Source of the DNA: JARBUG01 sp035628915
GTDB lineage: Bacteria; Bacillota; Sulfobacillia; Symbiobacteriales; Symbiobacteriaceae
NCBI GenBank assembly: GCA_035628915.1
Contig: DASPIW010000061.1
Coordinates: 216,370-280,369, forward strand
Direction of reading: 5' to 3'
DNA length: 64,000 bases
The notes below the pieces were generated by a model. That model saw only the letters and a list, made by a program, of their open reading frames with translations, was not told where the DNA came from and ran no database searches. Each line of letters begins with the position of its first letter. The first letter of the stretch is position 1. Positions 24,294 through 33,404 of this stretch are shown here, piece after piece. The translations under genes were made by a program, and so were the position numbers.

Positions 24294-25901
24294 TTGTCCA
24301 GCAGCCGACTGTCAGTTGTGATTTACCTGCGCGTGTCGACAGAAGAGCAGGCCAGGAAGGGATTCAGCCTGCCCGACCAGCGGGATGCTTGCCGGGCACG
24401 AGCCAAGGAGATTGCCCGAGGGGCTGATGTTAGCGGCGTCAACGTTGACATACAAGAGTTTGTCGACACCTTTGGCGGCGATGTTCTGGAGCGCCCCGTT
24501 CTCGAGGACCTGCGCACATATGTGCGAATAAACAAGCCCGACTGGTTCATCTGCATGGACCCGGATCGCTTCTCACGAAACCTTACTGCCCAGCTCATTG
24601 CCACGGACGAGATCGAAAAAGCCGGCACCCAGCTCGCCTTTGTGCAGCACAACTACGAAAAGACGGCCGAGGGGCGGCTGTTCTACCAGCTCCGTGGCGC
24701 TGTCGCGGAGTTTGAAAAGGCGAAAATCCTGGAGCGCACTGCCCGCGGCAAACGGCGAAAGCTTAGGGACGGTGGGCGCTCAAACGGTGCCGCCCCCTTC
24801 GGATACCAGCACAATATCGAGACGGACGAGTTGGCGGTGTACGAGCCGGAGGCCCAGTGGGTTCGCCTGATGTTCCAGTGGGTCGCTGATGAACACCTCA
24901 CGTTCTATCAGATCGTCCGTCGCCTTCGGGAACTGGGGGTGGCAACGAAGAAAGGTGGTGTCTGGCGCGAAGCGACGGTGACCTATATCCTCAGAAACAC
25001 TACGTATGTCGGGCAAATGGTGTGCAATCGCTATGATTCGGTGGGCATGGGTGCTTACCGGCGTCTTCCGAAGAACAAACGGGAGGTCATGACCTACAGA
25101 GAACGACCGGAAAGCGACTGGATCATCGCACCAGTCCCTGCCATCATCGAACAGACCATGTTTGATACAGTCCAACGACTCCTGGAAACGTACGGCCGCC
25201 AGGGGCCGCGTAATTCGTACCTTCTCAGTGCACTGCTTCGATGCGGTCGCTGCGGATCCAGCATGGCATACAACAAGAAGCGTCAGGGGCGCAACGGCCC
25301 CGGCGCCGCTTACCTCCGTTGTAACCGGCGTTTTTCGGATCTCCGCCACTATGCAGACCCCACCCGATGCCCAATGCCGCACATGCGTGCTGAAAAGATT
25401 GAGCAAGGGATCTGGGAGACGGTTTGCGGGTGGCTGGTGGATCCGGGCCTTCTTGAGGAATACCTGCAGCAACATCAGTCTGACGGTGGACCTAAAACCG
25501 ATCAACTGCAGACTATTGCCGAAGAAATAGCTGTGCTGGAACAACAACTGGCCGATAAGCAGAACGAGCAAGTCGTTATCATTCATAAGCAGATGAAGAA
25601 ACTCTTAACAGAGAAGATGGCTGACAAGCTGCTGGCCACTGCGGTTGAGCAGGTCGAGGGGTTGGAGGCACGCCTCGCCGAAACGAGGAAGCGGTCCAGC
25701 CAACTTCAGGCCCACTTGGCGTCACTTCAGGACGTCCGTCACCAGCTTCAGGTCATTCCCCAGGCCCTGGCCGCGAAGCACTCGGATATCGCCGCAAAGC
25801 TCGCTCAGCTGAACGACGAGCAGAGGGCTGAGTTGATCAGACAGGTCGTGAGGGCGGTCATTATCAACGAGGACCGGACGTGGACCATCATCCCGTATTA
25901 G
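24294..25901 (+). CDS. Large serine recombinase (integrase) at the right end of the accessory region
   Basis: This 535-residue recombinase has its catalytic serine at S15 in Y-L-R-V-S-T-E-E-Q and active-site arginines in DPDRFSRN. The recombinase domain contains APFGYQHNIETDEL, the zinc ribbon spans CGRCGSSMAYNKK to DPTRCP, and a long C-terminal coiled coil ends in RQVVRAVIINEDRTWTIIPY. The TTG start at 24294 places the catalytic strand at the very N-terminus, as in typical phage-type integrases. Its 3' end is about 25 bp from the point where an interrupted beta-propeller gene resumes. That makes it the best candidate integrase for the accessory region on its left. Confidence 0.88.
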   Translation: MSSSRLSVVIYLRVSTEEQARKGFSLPDQRDACRARAKEIARGADVSGVNVDIQEFVDTFGGDVLERPVLEDLRTYVRINKPDWFICMDPDRFSRNLTAQLIATDEIEKAGTQLAFVQHNYEKTAEGRLFYQLRGAVAEFEKAKILERTARGKRRKLRDGGRSNGAAPFGYQHNIETDELAVYEPEAQWVRLMFQWVADEHLTFYQIVRRLRELGVATKKGGVWREATVTYILRNTTYVGQMVCNRYDSVGMGAYRRLPKNKREVMTYRERPESDWIIAPVPAIIEQTMFDTVQRLLETYGRQGPRNSYLLSALLRCGRCGSSMAYNKKRQGRNGPGAAYLRCNRRFSDLRHYADPTRCPMPHMRAEKIEQGIWETVCGWLVDPGLLEEYLQQHQSDGGPKTDQLQTIAEEIAVLEQQLADKQNEQVVIIHKQMKKLLTEKMADKLLATAVEQVEGLEARLAETRKRSSQLQAHLASLQDVRHQLQVIPQALAAKHSDIAAKLAQLNDEQRAELIRQVVRAVIINEDRTWTIIPY

Positions 25902-25932
25902 CCCGGGACCGTCGTGCAAAAACAAAACACTC
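25902..25932. other. Probable right attachment junction of the accessory element
   Basis: Immediately after the recombinase stop and a short A-rich stretch, the sequence AACGGCATCTAC begins. It belongs to the repeated propeller codons for D-N-x-I-Y (compare ACCGACAATGGCATCTAC near 26627). Sequence upstream of about 25926 no longer encodes the propeller. The recombination core should therefore lie around 25924-25935. The left partner is not in the window. Confidence 0.6.
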
Positions 25933-26667
25933 AACGGCATCTACTGGAACCGGCTGAGCCGGCGCACCGGGTGGGGCCAGTGGCGGGAGATTCCCGGCGA
26001 AGGCCGCACCACGGCAGGCCCCATGGCGGTAGAGTTCGGCGGCCGTATGCACGTCTTTGTGCGGGGCACCGACAACCGTATCTACCAGACTACACATCAG
26101 GGCGGCAACAACTGGACGGCCTGGGCGCAGGTTCCGGGCAACGCCACCACCCCCAGCGGCCCCCGGGCCGCGGTCCACGGCGGTGTGCTATACCTCTTCA
26201 TCCGGGCCGACAACAACGACATCCTCTACCAGCGGTACGATGGCCAGTGGCGCGGCTGGCGCCGGCTGCCCGGCGGCGGCAAGACCCCGGACTCCCCGTT
26301 CCCCGTCTCCTTCGGCGGCAACCTCCGGGTCTATGTCCGCGGCACCGACAACCGCATCTACGGCGCCGTCATGGTGCGTGACGGCCAGTGGACCCGCTGG
26401 GACGAAATCCCCGGCGGCGGTCTGACGCCCTCCGCCCCCTGGGCTGCCGTTTATCGCAACAACCTGTACCTCTTCGTGCGCGGCACGGACGACGGCATCT
26501 ACCTGAATATCCGCACGCCCCAGGGCCGCTGGACCAACTGGCGCCAGATGCCAGGCGGTGGCCGCACCCCTTCCGGCCCTTCTGCCATCCGGTTCGCCAA
26601 CCGGCTCTACGCCATCGTGCGCGGCACCGACAATGGCATCTACACGTCGATTCGCACCCGGCGGTAA
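25926..26667 (+). pseudogene. 3' part of a beta-propeller lectin-like gene interrupted by the element
   Basis: This sequence encodes about five blades of a PLL/fucolectin-like propeller. Each has the pattern VRGTDNRIY, then W...W..(L/V/I)PGGG.TP.GP, repeating about every 45 residues. The reading frame is open right up to the recombinase end with no start codon or signal peptide, so the 5' half is missing. An internal ATG at 26023 exists but has no convincing ribosome site. Intact proteins of this type bind sugars and are secreted or surface exposed. A bidirectional terminator follows. Confidence 0.75.
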
Positions 26668-26674
26668 CGCAATC

Positions 26675-26707
26675 AGCGGGGGAGCTCCCATCAGGAGCAC
26701 CCCCGCT
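26675..26707. terminator. Bidirectional terminator between convergent genes
   Basis: AGCGGGGG pairs with CCCCCGCT, with an inner GCTCC/GGAGC stem and a short loop. It lies between the propeller remnant and the convergent SLH gene; GTTATTTC follows on the plus strand. Confidence 0.75.
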
Positions 26708-26711
26708 GCCG

Positions 26712-29015
26712 TTATTTCTCCAGCATGAGCAGATTGTGGACCAGAATCGCCGCCTCGGCCCGGATGACCGGCTCGTCTTCCCGGAAGAACGGGCTGTCCC
26801 AGACGGGCGTGGGCGCCTCCGGCCCGATCAGCCGGCGGGTGCGGGCCAGACGGGCGTACGCCGCATACCAGGCGTCGGTCTGCATATCGACATAGGGTTC
26901 AGCGCCGCCGGGCGGGAAGATGCCGATGCCTGCCCGTACCGTCATGAGGATCTTTACGGCCTGGGCCCGGGTCAGGGGCGCATCGGGCCGGGCGGTGCCG
27001 TCCGGGAAGCCGGTGATCGCTTTCAGGCGGAAGGCCGGCTGCAGGTAGCCCAGCCGTGTGGCCCAGTGTCCGGTTGCGTCCGGGAACGGCTGGGCGGCGT
27101 CCGGCTCGGGCTGCTCCCCGACGGCCAGCATGAGCATTTTGGCAAACTCCGCCCGGGTCACGGGCTGTTCGGGGCGGAAGGCGCCGTCAGGATACCCCGA
27201 AACCACGCCCCGCTCGCCAAGTACTTCAGCGGCCCGGCAGGCCGGATAGGTCGCCGGCAGGTCGGCAAACCGGGCGCCGCACGGGGGGGCGGCCAGGCTG
27301 CCGTCGTAGCTGAGCAGATTGGGCCGGGGGGCCGTGCTGTCAAGGCCCAGGTACCGGCCGTTTGCCCGGGCCAGCTGCGCCATGCGGCCAAAGGCCCGGG
27401 GCTGCTCCGTCCAGGCCCCACCGTCCGGCGAAGTCATGACCGGCCCCTCGCCCCCGGCGGCCACAAACTGCCCTTCCTCAAAGAGCAGCCGGCCCGGCGC
27501 CCGGAACGTGGCTTCGCTGCGCGCCGATGCGTCCCACCTGACGGCGTCGGTCGAGACGAGCAGGGTGCCGTTCCGCCCCAGGGCGACGAACCGCCCGTTG
27601 CCAAAGGCGACGCTGGTCAGCTCTTCCCCGGCGTCGGCCCGCTCTTCCCACTCCAGGCCGTCCTTGGAGGTGAAGAGCTTGCCCGACTCGCTGACGCTGA
27701 CGAAGATGTCGTCGCCGTATGCGAGGTCGGAGAGCTCGCGTGTGCCGCTGAACACCTTCCACTTGTCCCCGTCCTCGGATACGGCCCACCCGGAGCCCAC
27801 CGCCACAAAACGGCCGTTGCCGTAAGCGAGGCCCGTTACCGATGCCAGAGCGGTTCCGCTGGCCGTCCACGACTCCCCGTCATGGGAGGTCCAGACCTGC
27901 CCGCCGCCCGCGCCGACATACCCGCCGGCTGACCGGATAACCCGCTGGGGGAGGCCCCGCCCATCCAGCGTGCGAATGCGGGGGACCCACCTGTAGCCGT
28001 CCAAGGACGTATACATCATCTCCTGGTCGAATCCGATGAAGAGATTACCGGCCGACTGGATCGACTCCAGCCGGGGAATGAAGCTCTCGACCGGAGAGAG
28101 CCACCGGACGCCGTCCGGGCTGACGCGAAGCAGACCGCCCACGCCGGCGTATACGAAGCCGCCGGGCCCGTAGGCGACGCCACCGGAGCCGCTCGGGACC
28201 TTCTCGGTCAGCTCCCAGGCCTCCCCGTCAGCCGACCAGGCCAGGCCACTGCTCGTGAGTCCGACGAAGCGCCCGCCGCCAAAGGTGGCCGAAACCCAGA
28301 TTCCCGGGCCTGCACCGGATTTGCGACGCCATTCGATGCCGTCAGTGGAGGCGTATACCCGGCCGCCGGTCCGTGCAAAAGCGAGGAACCGGCCGTTGCC
28401 GTAAGCGACGGCCACCATATCATCATCCCCGGCGGAACGGGGCGCCCATGTGACTCCGTCTGCAGACGCGACGAGCGTCCCGCCATCCCCTACAGCAATG
28501 TACTGCCCGCCGCCGTATGTAACGTCGCGCAGGGGTTCTGAAGCGCCGGTCTTGCTCTCCTCCCACCGGAGGCCGTCGGCGGAGCGAACGGCCTGCCCGC
28601 CTGTGCCAACGGCCACAAACCCGCTTTCGCCATAGGCCACGCCCAAGAGAGGGAAGGTTGTGGCTGCCTTCGCCGCCACCCAGGTCGCCGCATCGCTTGA
28701 CGTCATGATGGTGCCCTGATCTCCCACGGCCACATATCGGCCGTTTCCGGCGGCGACGGCGAACAGGGAGGCGCGTCTCCAGTACGGCCGCAAGGTCCAC
28801 TCCTTTCCGTCGGCGGAAGTGACGATGGTGCCCCCGTACCCGACCGCCACATACTGCCCCTCACCGTAAGCGATCTCCGCCAGCCCCTCGCCTTGCGGCA
28901 GCGGGGCGATCCAGTTCCACTCCCCGGGCCTGGCCGCTCCCCTCGCCGGCAGCACCGCAAATACCAGCAGCAGAAAGGCCGCCAGCATGCCCGCCTTTCG
29001 CATGATGCGCGCCAA
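26712..29015 (-). CDS. Secreted beta-propeller protein with three SLH domains
   Basis: This 767-residue surface protein starts with a signal peptide (hydrophobic core LAAFLLLVFAVLPARGAA). It contains about a dozen Ycf48/BNR-like propeller repeats of the form (L/V)xxVAYGxGxFVAVGxxGTIxTSxDGxxW. Three SLH domains follow (FADLPATYPACRAAEVLGER, VSGYPDGAFRPEQPVTRAEF, FPDATGHW and so on), which anchor proteins to secondary cell-wall polymer. The TTG start has AAGGAGG eight bases upstream. It is monocistronic, with a terminator on its 3' side. A related but truncated gene lies at 62182-63705. The ligand of the propeller is unknown. Confidence 0.85.
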   Translation of the reverse strand: MARIMRKAGMLAAFLLLVFAVLPARGAARPGEWNWIAPLPQGEGLAEIAYGEGQYVAVGYGGTIVTSADGKEWTLRPYWRRASLFAVAAGNGRYVAVGDQGTIMTSSDAATWVAAKAATTFPLLGVAYGESGFVAVGTGGQAVRSADGLRWEESKTGASEPLRDVTYGGGQYIAVGDGGTLVASADGVTWAPRSAGDDDMVAVAYGNGRFLAFARTGGRVYASTDGIEWRRKSGAGPGIWVSATFGGGRFVGLTSSGLAWSADGEAWELTEKVPSGSGGVAYGPGGFVYAGVGGLLRVSPDGVRWLSPVESFIPRLESIQSAGNLFIGFDQEMMYTSLDGYRWVPRIRTLDGRGLPQRVIRSAGGYVGAGGGQVWTSHDGESWTASGTALASVTGLAYGNGRFVAVGSGWAVSEDGDKWKVFSGTRELSDLAYGDDIFVSVSESGKLFTSKDGLEWEERADAGEELTSVAFGNGRFVALGRNGTLLVSTDAVRWDASARSEATFRAPGRLLFEEGQFVAAGGEGPVMTSPDGGAWTEQPRAFGRMAQLARANGRYLGLDSTAPRPNLLSYDGSLAAPPCGARFADLPATYPACRAAEVLGERGVVSGYPDGAFRPEQPVTRAEFAKMLMLAVGEQPEPDAAQPFPDATGHWATRLGYLQPAFRLKAITGFPDGTARPDAPLTRAQAVKILMTVRAGIGIFPPGGAEPYVDMQTDAWYAAYARLARTRRLIGPEAPTPVWDSPFFREDEPVIRAEAAILVHNLLMLEK

Positions 29016-29084
29016 GAGTCAGACCTCCTTCGGCGTTCGGATCATCATCATCAGCATACCTTCCAGTCTGTGGAAGCTCAACAA

Positions 29085-29109
29085 GCCCGGGGCGTATTCC
29101 GCCCCGGGC
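29085..29109 (-). terminator. Terminator of the ttr-like operon
   Basis: GCCCGGGGC pairs perfectly with GCCCCGGGC around a 7-nt loop; on the minus strand TTGTTG follows. It lies about 105 bp past the stop of the catalytic subunit gene. Confidence 0.6.
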
Positions 29110-29214
29110 GTAAACGGAGGTGCTGACGACGACGCCGGGTCCCCTCACCGCTCTGCTGGCCGCCTACCCGGCGCTGCTGGCATCCTTCCTGGGCCTGGGC
29201 CTACCCGGACCAGT

Positions 29215-32200
29215 TCACGCCTTCTCCACCTCCACGCGGGTGTCGAGCTGCGAACAACTCCCCCCGATGGGGTCGATCAGTGGGCTCCCCTTGCCCAGGG
29301 TCTCATCCTGGCATGCCAGGTCGTTCACCCGGAACCCCGTACCCCGCCCCGGGGCGTAGCCCGTCGGCTCGGTGCCCGTCTCCCGGAAGGAGTATGGCGT
29401 GTGCCCGTAGCCCGGCGCCGCGGGAATCACTCTGCCGTCGATCTTCACAGGACGGGCCCCGTACGCCTCGTGACCATAGCTGAAATCTGCGCCGACCACG
29501 CCGGGGCGAATCCCCTCCGTCAAATGGACTTCGGTCTCCGCCGTGAAGCTGGCCGAGCGGACCCGCACCCGGTCGCCGTTCGTGAGCCCCCGGGCCGCCG
29601 CATCGCGCGGGTTCATCCAGACCGGGTTGCTGGAGCGGATCTCCCGGAGCCAGGCATCGCCAATCGTCCGGTGGGTCCCCAAATGACTCGACTTCCAGTT
29701 GATGAACTGCAGCGGCAGGTCGTCCGCCACGGCACGCCCACGGTAATCCCGCACCGGCTCGATGCGGGGCACCCCGTCAAACGGCGTGCCGTCATACGAC
29801 GACTTCGCCTTAGCCACGCCCTCGTCGTAGAAGTTGACCTGACCGCCGTGGCGCATCTTCAGCCACTCACCTTCGTAGCCGGTGTCGGCAGGGGCGAACC
29901 GCCCGCCCCGGTTCAGCACGTACACGGCCTTCAGCCACTCCTCGGGCTTCAGCGCCGCCCGCCACTTCGCCTCCGCGAACCGGGCGCCCAGCCCCAGGCG
30001 CCGGGCCGCCAGGAAGAGCCGCTCCTCGTCAGCGGAGGCGTCCGGCACCGGCGTCTCGTCAAAAGCCACGTTGGCGGCGACCTTCAGGTAGTAGTCGTGG
30101 GCGGCATGCAGCCCGCTGCCGTCCGCAAAGGCGCCGTCCCCCACCCCGGGCAGGCCCATCTGCTTGCCAAGATCGATCAGCACATCCTCAACCATGCGGG
30201 CGCCGTCCAGCACGTTGACCACCGGCTGCGTCATATGGCTCTCTTTCAGGTTCTGGTTCGGGTAGATCGACTCCAGATTCCACCGCTCCAAGTACGTCAC
30301 ATCCGGGAGGATGTAGTCGGCGTACTGCGATGTGGCGCCGATCACTACATCAAAGGCGACAATCAGCGGCAGCCGCTGCTCGTCTTTGAGCATCTGCCCC
30401 TGGAACTGGCCGCCCGCCACCGATTCGACGGGGCTGAGCCGGTTGATGAAGAGCGCTTTCAGCGGGTACGGGTAGCCGTCGTATGCGCTGGGAATCACCT
30501 CAGAGGTCAGGCTGGCGCCGAACGGCACCCAGGTCCGCTTCGCGGGGTAGCCGTCCCGCTGGAAGAGCGTGGAGCCGGCGTAGTTCCCCTTCTCCCGGGT
30601 GATGGGCAGGCCCCAGGCGGCCCTCCCCTTGGGCACCGCCTCCAGGTCGTAGCGCTTGCCCTTGGTCTCGGTGTAGCGGACGGCAGATGAGTTCTCGCCG
30701 CCTTTCCAGTCGTGGTTGCCGATCAGGAAATTGAGGATGCCGATGGCCTGCACAGCATAGAAGCCGTTGGTGTGCATGGCGGGCCCCCGGTAGGAGATGG
30801 CGACGGCCCGCTTGCCATGCGCCGTGAACTCCCGGGCCATCTCCACAATCGTCGCGTCGGATACGCCGCATAGCTCCGCGTACTCCTGGAGCGACTTTTC
30901 AAAGGCACGCTCCTTCAGCAGGGTAAACGCCGACTTGACCCGCAGCCCCGCCCCCACTTCCGTGTCGACTTCGAGGGCGCCCTCCCCTGCCGCCTCCGCT
31001 GCGGCCGGACGGCCATCCGGCCCCAGCACGACGAACTGGTCGGCCGCCGCCCCGCTCAGGCCCACGTCCTTCCCCTTCACCTTTGCCTTGGTCGCGACAT
31101 TGACCAGATGGGTCGCATCCGACCAGGTCGGCTCGCCGTCCGCCAGGGCCGCCTTCTGATTGGGATTGGTCAGATACCGCAGGTCGTAGCGCTTGTGCTC
31201 GATGATCCAGCGGATCATGGCCAGCGCCAGCGCCGCATCCTGCCCGGGCTTGACGGGCACCCACAGGTGCGCCTTCTCCGCCGTCTTCGAGAGGCGGGGA
31301 TCGACCACGACCATCTTCATGCCGCGCTCAAGGGCGTTGGTCAGCCGGGGCGCCAGCCAGGTCGGGCCCTTGTTGGCCGTCATGGGGTTGGTGCCCCAGA
31401 CGATCAGATACTCACAGAAATCGAGGTCGGCGTACTGCCGCTTCTTCAGCTGCTTGCCGTTCCGGGTCCGCACGTTCGCCGTCACGCCAGAGGCGCCGCA
31501 GATGCCGCCGTGGTTGAAGACATTGACGGACCCCGCGCACGACTTGATCCACCGCTCGACAAAACCGATCCGGTTGCCTGTCAGCATGGCAATCTGGTTC
31601 GACTTCGGCCCCAGGTCGCGGTGACTGGTGTCGATCAGCACGTCCTGATACTTCGCCGAAAACGCTGCCTTTGTCAGCTCGCCTTTCTTCACTTTCTCCC
31701 AGTCACTCATCACGACGGCCTGCGGCACAAAGTTCAGCACCGGCTTGATTGCCGCCGCGATCTCAGTCACAGCCTGCTCCCAGGAGACGGTCGCCCACTC
31801 GCCGCTGCCCCTCGGTCCCACCCGCTTGAGCGGGCGGGCGATCCGGTAGGCATCGTAGGCTGTCTGAATACCGGCCTGGCCTTTCAGGCAGGTCCGCCCG
31901 CCCCGAAGCGACCGACCCTCCTCGGGCAGGTCGCCCAGCCCCCGGGCCGCCTCCGCCGGGTCGGTATTGTAAGGAATCTGGCCGAAGGGCACGGAAGAGA
32001 GCGGGCTGTAGGGGTTGCCGGCGATCTTGCGGACCCGCCCCGACTCGGTCAGGGCGACCTTAATCGTACAGAAGGTCTGGCACTGTTCACAGGTCGTGTA
32101 AATGATCCGGTCGGCGGGGATCTCCTCCCCCAGAGCTCCCGTGCCATGCGCTTCGCCTGACGCCGCGAACGGATCGGCGAAGGCTTTCTTGAGGCCCCCG

Positions 32201-32283
32201 CCCAGCAGGGGCATCGCGGCGATGGTTCCGCCCACGGCGGCGGCTCCGGTGAGAAACTCCCGGCGGTTCAGGTTAGCGGACAT
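29215..32283 (-). CDS. ttrA: Molybdopterin oxidoreductase, tetrathionate reductase-type catalytic subunit
   Basis: This 1022-residue DMSO-reductase-family enzyme has a Tat signal (N-R-R-E-F-L-T-G at residues 6-13), an N-terminal [4Fe-4S] site (C65, C68, C72 and C132), and a likely Mo-ligand cysteine at C262 in N-H-G-G-I-C-G. The length matches TtrA (about 1020) rather than the shorter PsrA/PhsA. The gene set of FeS subunit, NrfD-type anchor and catalytic subunit also fits tetrathionate reductase or related sulfur reductases. The substrate (tetrathionate, thiosulfate, polysulfide or an arsenic or selenium oxyanion) cannot be fixed from sequence. ATG 32283 has GGGAGGTG upstream and overlaps the preceding stop by 11 bp; the longer frame to 32355 is rejected. 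Confidence 0.8.
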   Translation of the reverse strand: MSANLNRREFLTGAAAVGGTIAAMPLLGGGLKKAFADPFAASGEAHGTGALGEEIPADRIIYTTCEQCQTFCTIKVALTESGRVRKIAGNPYSPLSSVPFGQIPYNTDPAEAARGLGDLPEEGRSLRGGRTCLKGQAGIQTAYDAYRIARPLKRVGPRGSGEWATVSWEQAVTEIAAAIKPVLNFVPQAVVMSDWEKVKKGELTKAAFSAKYQDVLIDTSHRDLGPKSNQIAMLTGNRIGFVERWIKSCAGSVNVFNHGGICGASGVTANVRTRNGKQLKKRQYADLDFCEYLIVWGTNPMTANKGPTWLAPRLTNALERGMKMVVVDPRLSKTAEKAHLWVPVKPGQDAALALAMIRWIIEHKRYDLRYLTNPNQKAALADGEPTWSDATHLVNVATKAKVKGKDVGLSGAAADQFVVLGPDGRPAAAEAAGEGALEVDTEVGAGLRVKSAFTLLKERAFEKSLQEYAELCGVSDATIVEMAREFTAHGKRAVAISYRGPAMHTNGFYAVQAIGILNFLIGNHDWKGGENSSAVRYTETKGKRYDLEAVPKGRAAWGLPITREKGNYAGSTLFQRDGYPAKRTWVPFGASLTSEVIPSAYDGYPYPLKALFINRLSPVESVAGGQFQGQMLKDEQRLPLIVAFDVVIGATSQYADYILPDVTYLERWNLESIYPNQNLKESHMTQPVVNVLDGARMVEDVLIDLGKQMGLPGVGDGAFADGSGLHAAHDYYLKVAANVAFDETPVPDASADEERLFLAARRLGLGARFAEAKWRAALKPEEWLKAVYVLNRGGRFAPADTGYEGEWLKMRHGGQVNFYDEGVAKAKSSYDGTPFDGVPRIEPVRDYRGRAVADDLPLQFINWKSSHLGTHRTIGDAWLREIRSSNPVWMNPRDAAARGLTNGDRVRVRSASFTAETEVHLTEGIRPGVVGADFSYGHEAYGARPVKIDGRVIPAAPGYGHTPYSFRETGTEPTGYAPGRGTGFRVNDLACQDETLGKGSPLIDPIGGSCSQLDTRVEVEKA

Positions 32284-33391
32284 GCTCGGCACCTCCCATC
32301 CGATCAAGCGGCAGCTTCTCTGCTGCCAGTGAGAAGAGCAGTAGCCCCAGTGCAATCACGCCTGCGCTGGCCGCCCATTCGATAAACGTCGGGGCGTAGT
32401 CGCCCCGGGGCAGGCCGGGCAGCACGGGCGGAATCAAGGCGGGCACCACAATATTGAAGCGGACCCCGGCGATGCCGACCACTACCAGAGCAGCGGCGGC
32501 AGCCACCCAGCCCCACGACCGGCGGAGGCCGCTCAGCAGAATCACGGCGGGTGCCGCCATGCCCATGCCGATTTGGACGATCCAGAACGACCATGCCATT
32601 CGCCCGCCTGTCATGGCGCCGATCACTTCACCTTCATGGGGGTTCATCGACAGGCCGGGAATCAGGAACTCGTAGAACATCAGGCCGATATCGACCAGCA
32701 GGAAGCCGATCAGCAGCTTGCCCAGACCGGCGACCAGGTCTCCATCCACCGGGAGGCGGCGCCCCCGCTGCCGTACCACATACATCACGGTCAGGAGCGC
32801 CGTGCCGGAGACCAGCGCGGAGACGATGAAGACCACCGGCGCCAGGGGGCCAAACCAGAGGCCCCGGGCCTTGACCACAGCAAAAATCGTGCCCGTCCCG
32901 CCGTGCACGCCGAAGACGGCGACCGGCAGGCCGATGATGCCCAGCGACCGCAGCCAGGGGCTCTGCGGCTGCCGCACGGCCAGCCAGAGCTCGGCGCCCA
33001 GCAGCAGGATGTAGATGACGTAGAACCGGACTTCCCAGGCCAGGGGCGAGAGCCAGTTGAAGAAGAGCAGGGGCGAGAGCGCCCGGTCCATCCGGCCCAG
33101 ATCCAACCCAATGAAAGTCAGCGCCACGATCATCGAAACGAGCGCCGCCAGCAGCGCCATCTTCCCGACACGTTCGAACCGCTCCATACCGAAGACGTAG
33201 ACCAGCGTTGAGAGCAGGAACGCCCCCGCCGACAGGCCGACGAAATAGATGTAGAACGCCACCCAGGCGCCCCAGGGCATCACGCTGCTCAGGTTGGTGG
33301 TGGCAAGCCCGCCCACCATCCGGTTTAGAATGGCTGCCCCGCCGCCGGCGAGGAGCAAAGCCAGGAGCCCGTACCAGAGCTTCTTGATCAC
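32273..33391 (-). CDS. ttrC: NrfD-family membrane anchor subunit of the reductase
   Basis: This 372-residue polytopic membrane protein has about nine to ten hydrophobic segments. It is of the NrfD/PsrC family that takes electrons from menaquinol to the FeS subunit. Typical features are MPWGAWVAFYIYFVGLSAGAF near residue 39 and a conserved F-N-W-L-S-P-L-A-W-E-V-R-F-Y segment. It lies between the FeS gene (13 bp gap) and the catalytic gene (11 bp overlap). The product links the membrane quinone pool to the Tat-exported catalytic subunit on the outside. Confidence 0.85.
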   Translation of the reverse strand: MIKKLWYGLLALLLAGGGAAILNRMVGGLATTNLSSVMPWGAWVAFYIYFVGLSAGAFLLSTLVYVFGMERFERVGKMALLAALVSMIVALTFIGLDLGRMDRALSPLLFFNWLSPLAWEVRFYVIYILLLGAELWLAVRQPQSPWLRSLGIIGLPVAVFGVHGGTGTIFAVVKARGLWFGPLAPVVFIVSALVSGTALLTVMYVVRQRGRRLPVDGDLVAGLGKLLIGFLLVDIGLMFYEFLIPGLSMNPHEGEVIGAMTGGRMAWSFWIVQIGMGMAAPAVILLSGLRRSWGWVAAAAALVVVGIAGVRFNIVVPALIPPVLPGLPRGDYAPTFIEWAASAGVIALGLLLFSLAAEKLPLDRMGGAEHVR

Positions 33392-33404
33392 GACTGCCGC
33401 CCCC

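Noticed and set aside
26388..27932. 514-codon plus-strand ORF
   Set aside because: Crosses a terminator and runs antisense to the SLH/propeller gene.
28987..30690. 567-codon plus-strand ORF
   Set aside because: Antisense to the molybdoenzyme and SLH genes, whose own frames carry clear family motifs; high GC content keeps the opposite strand open.
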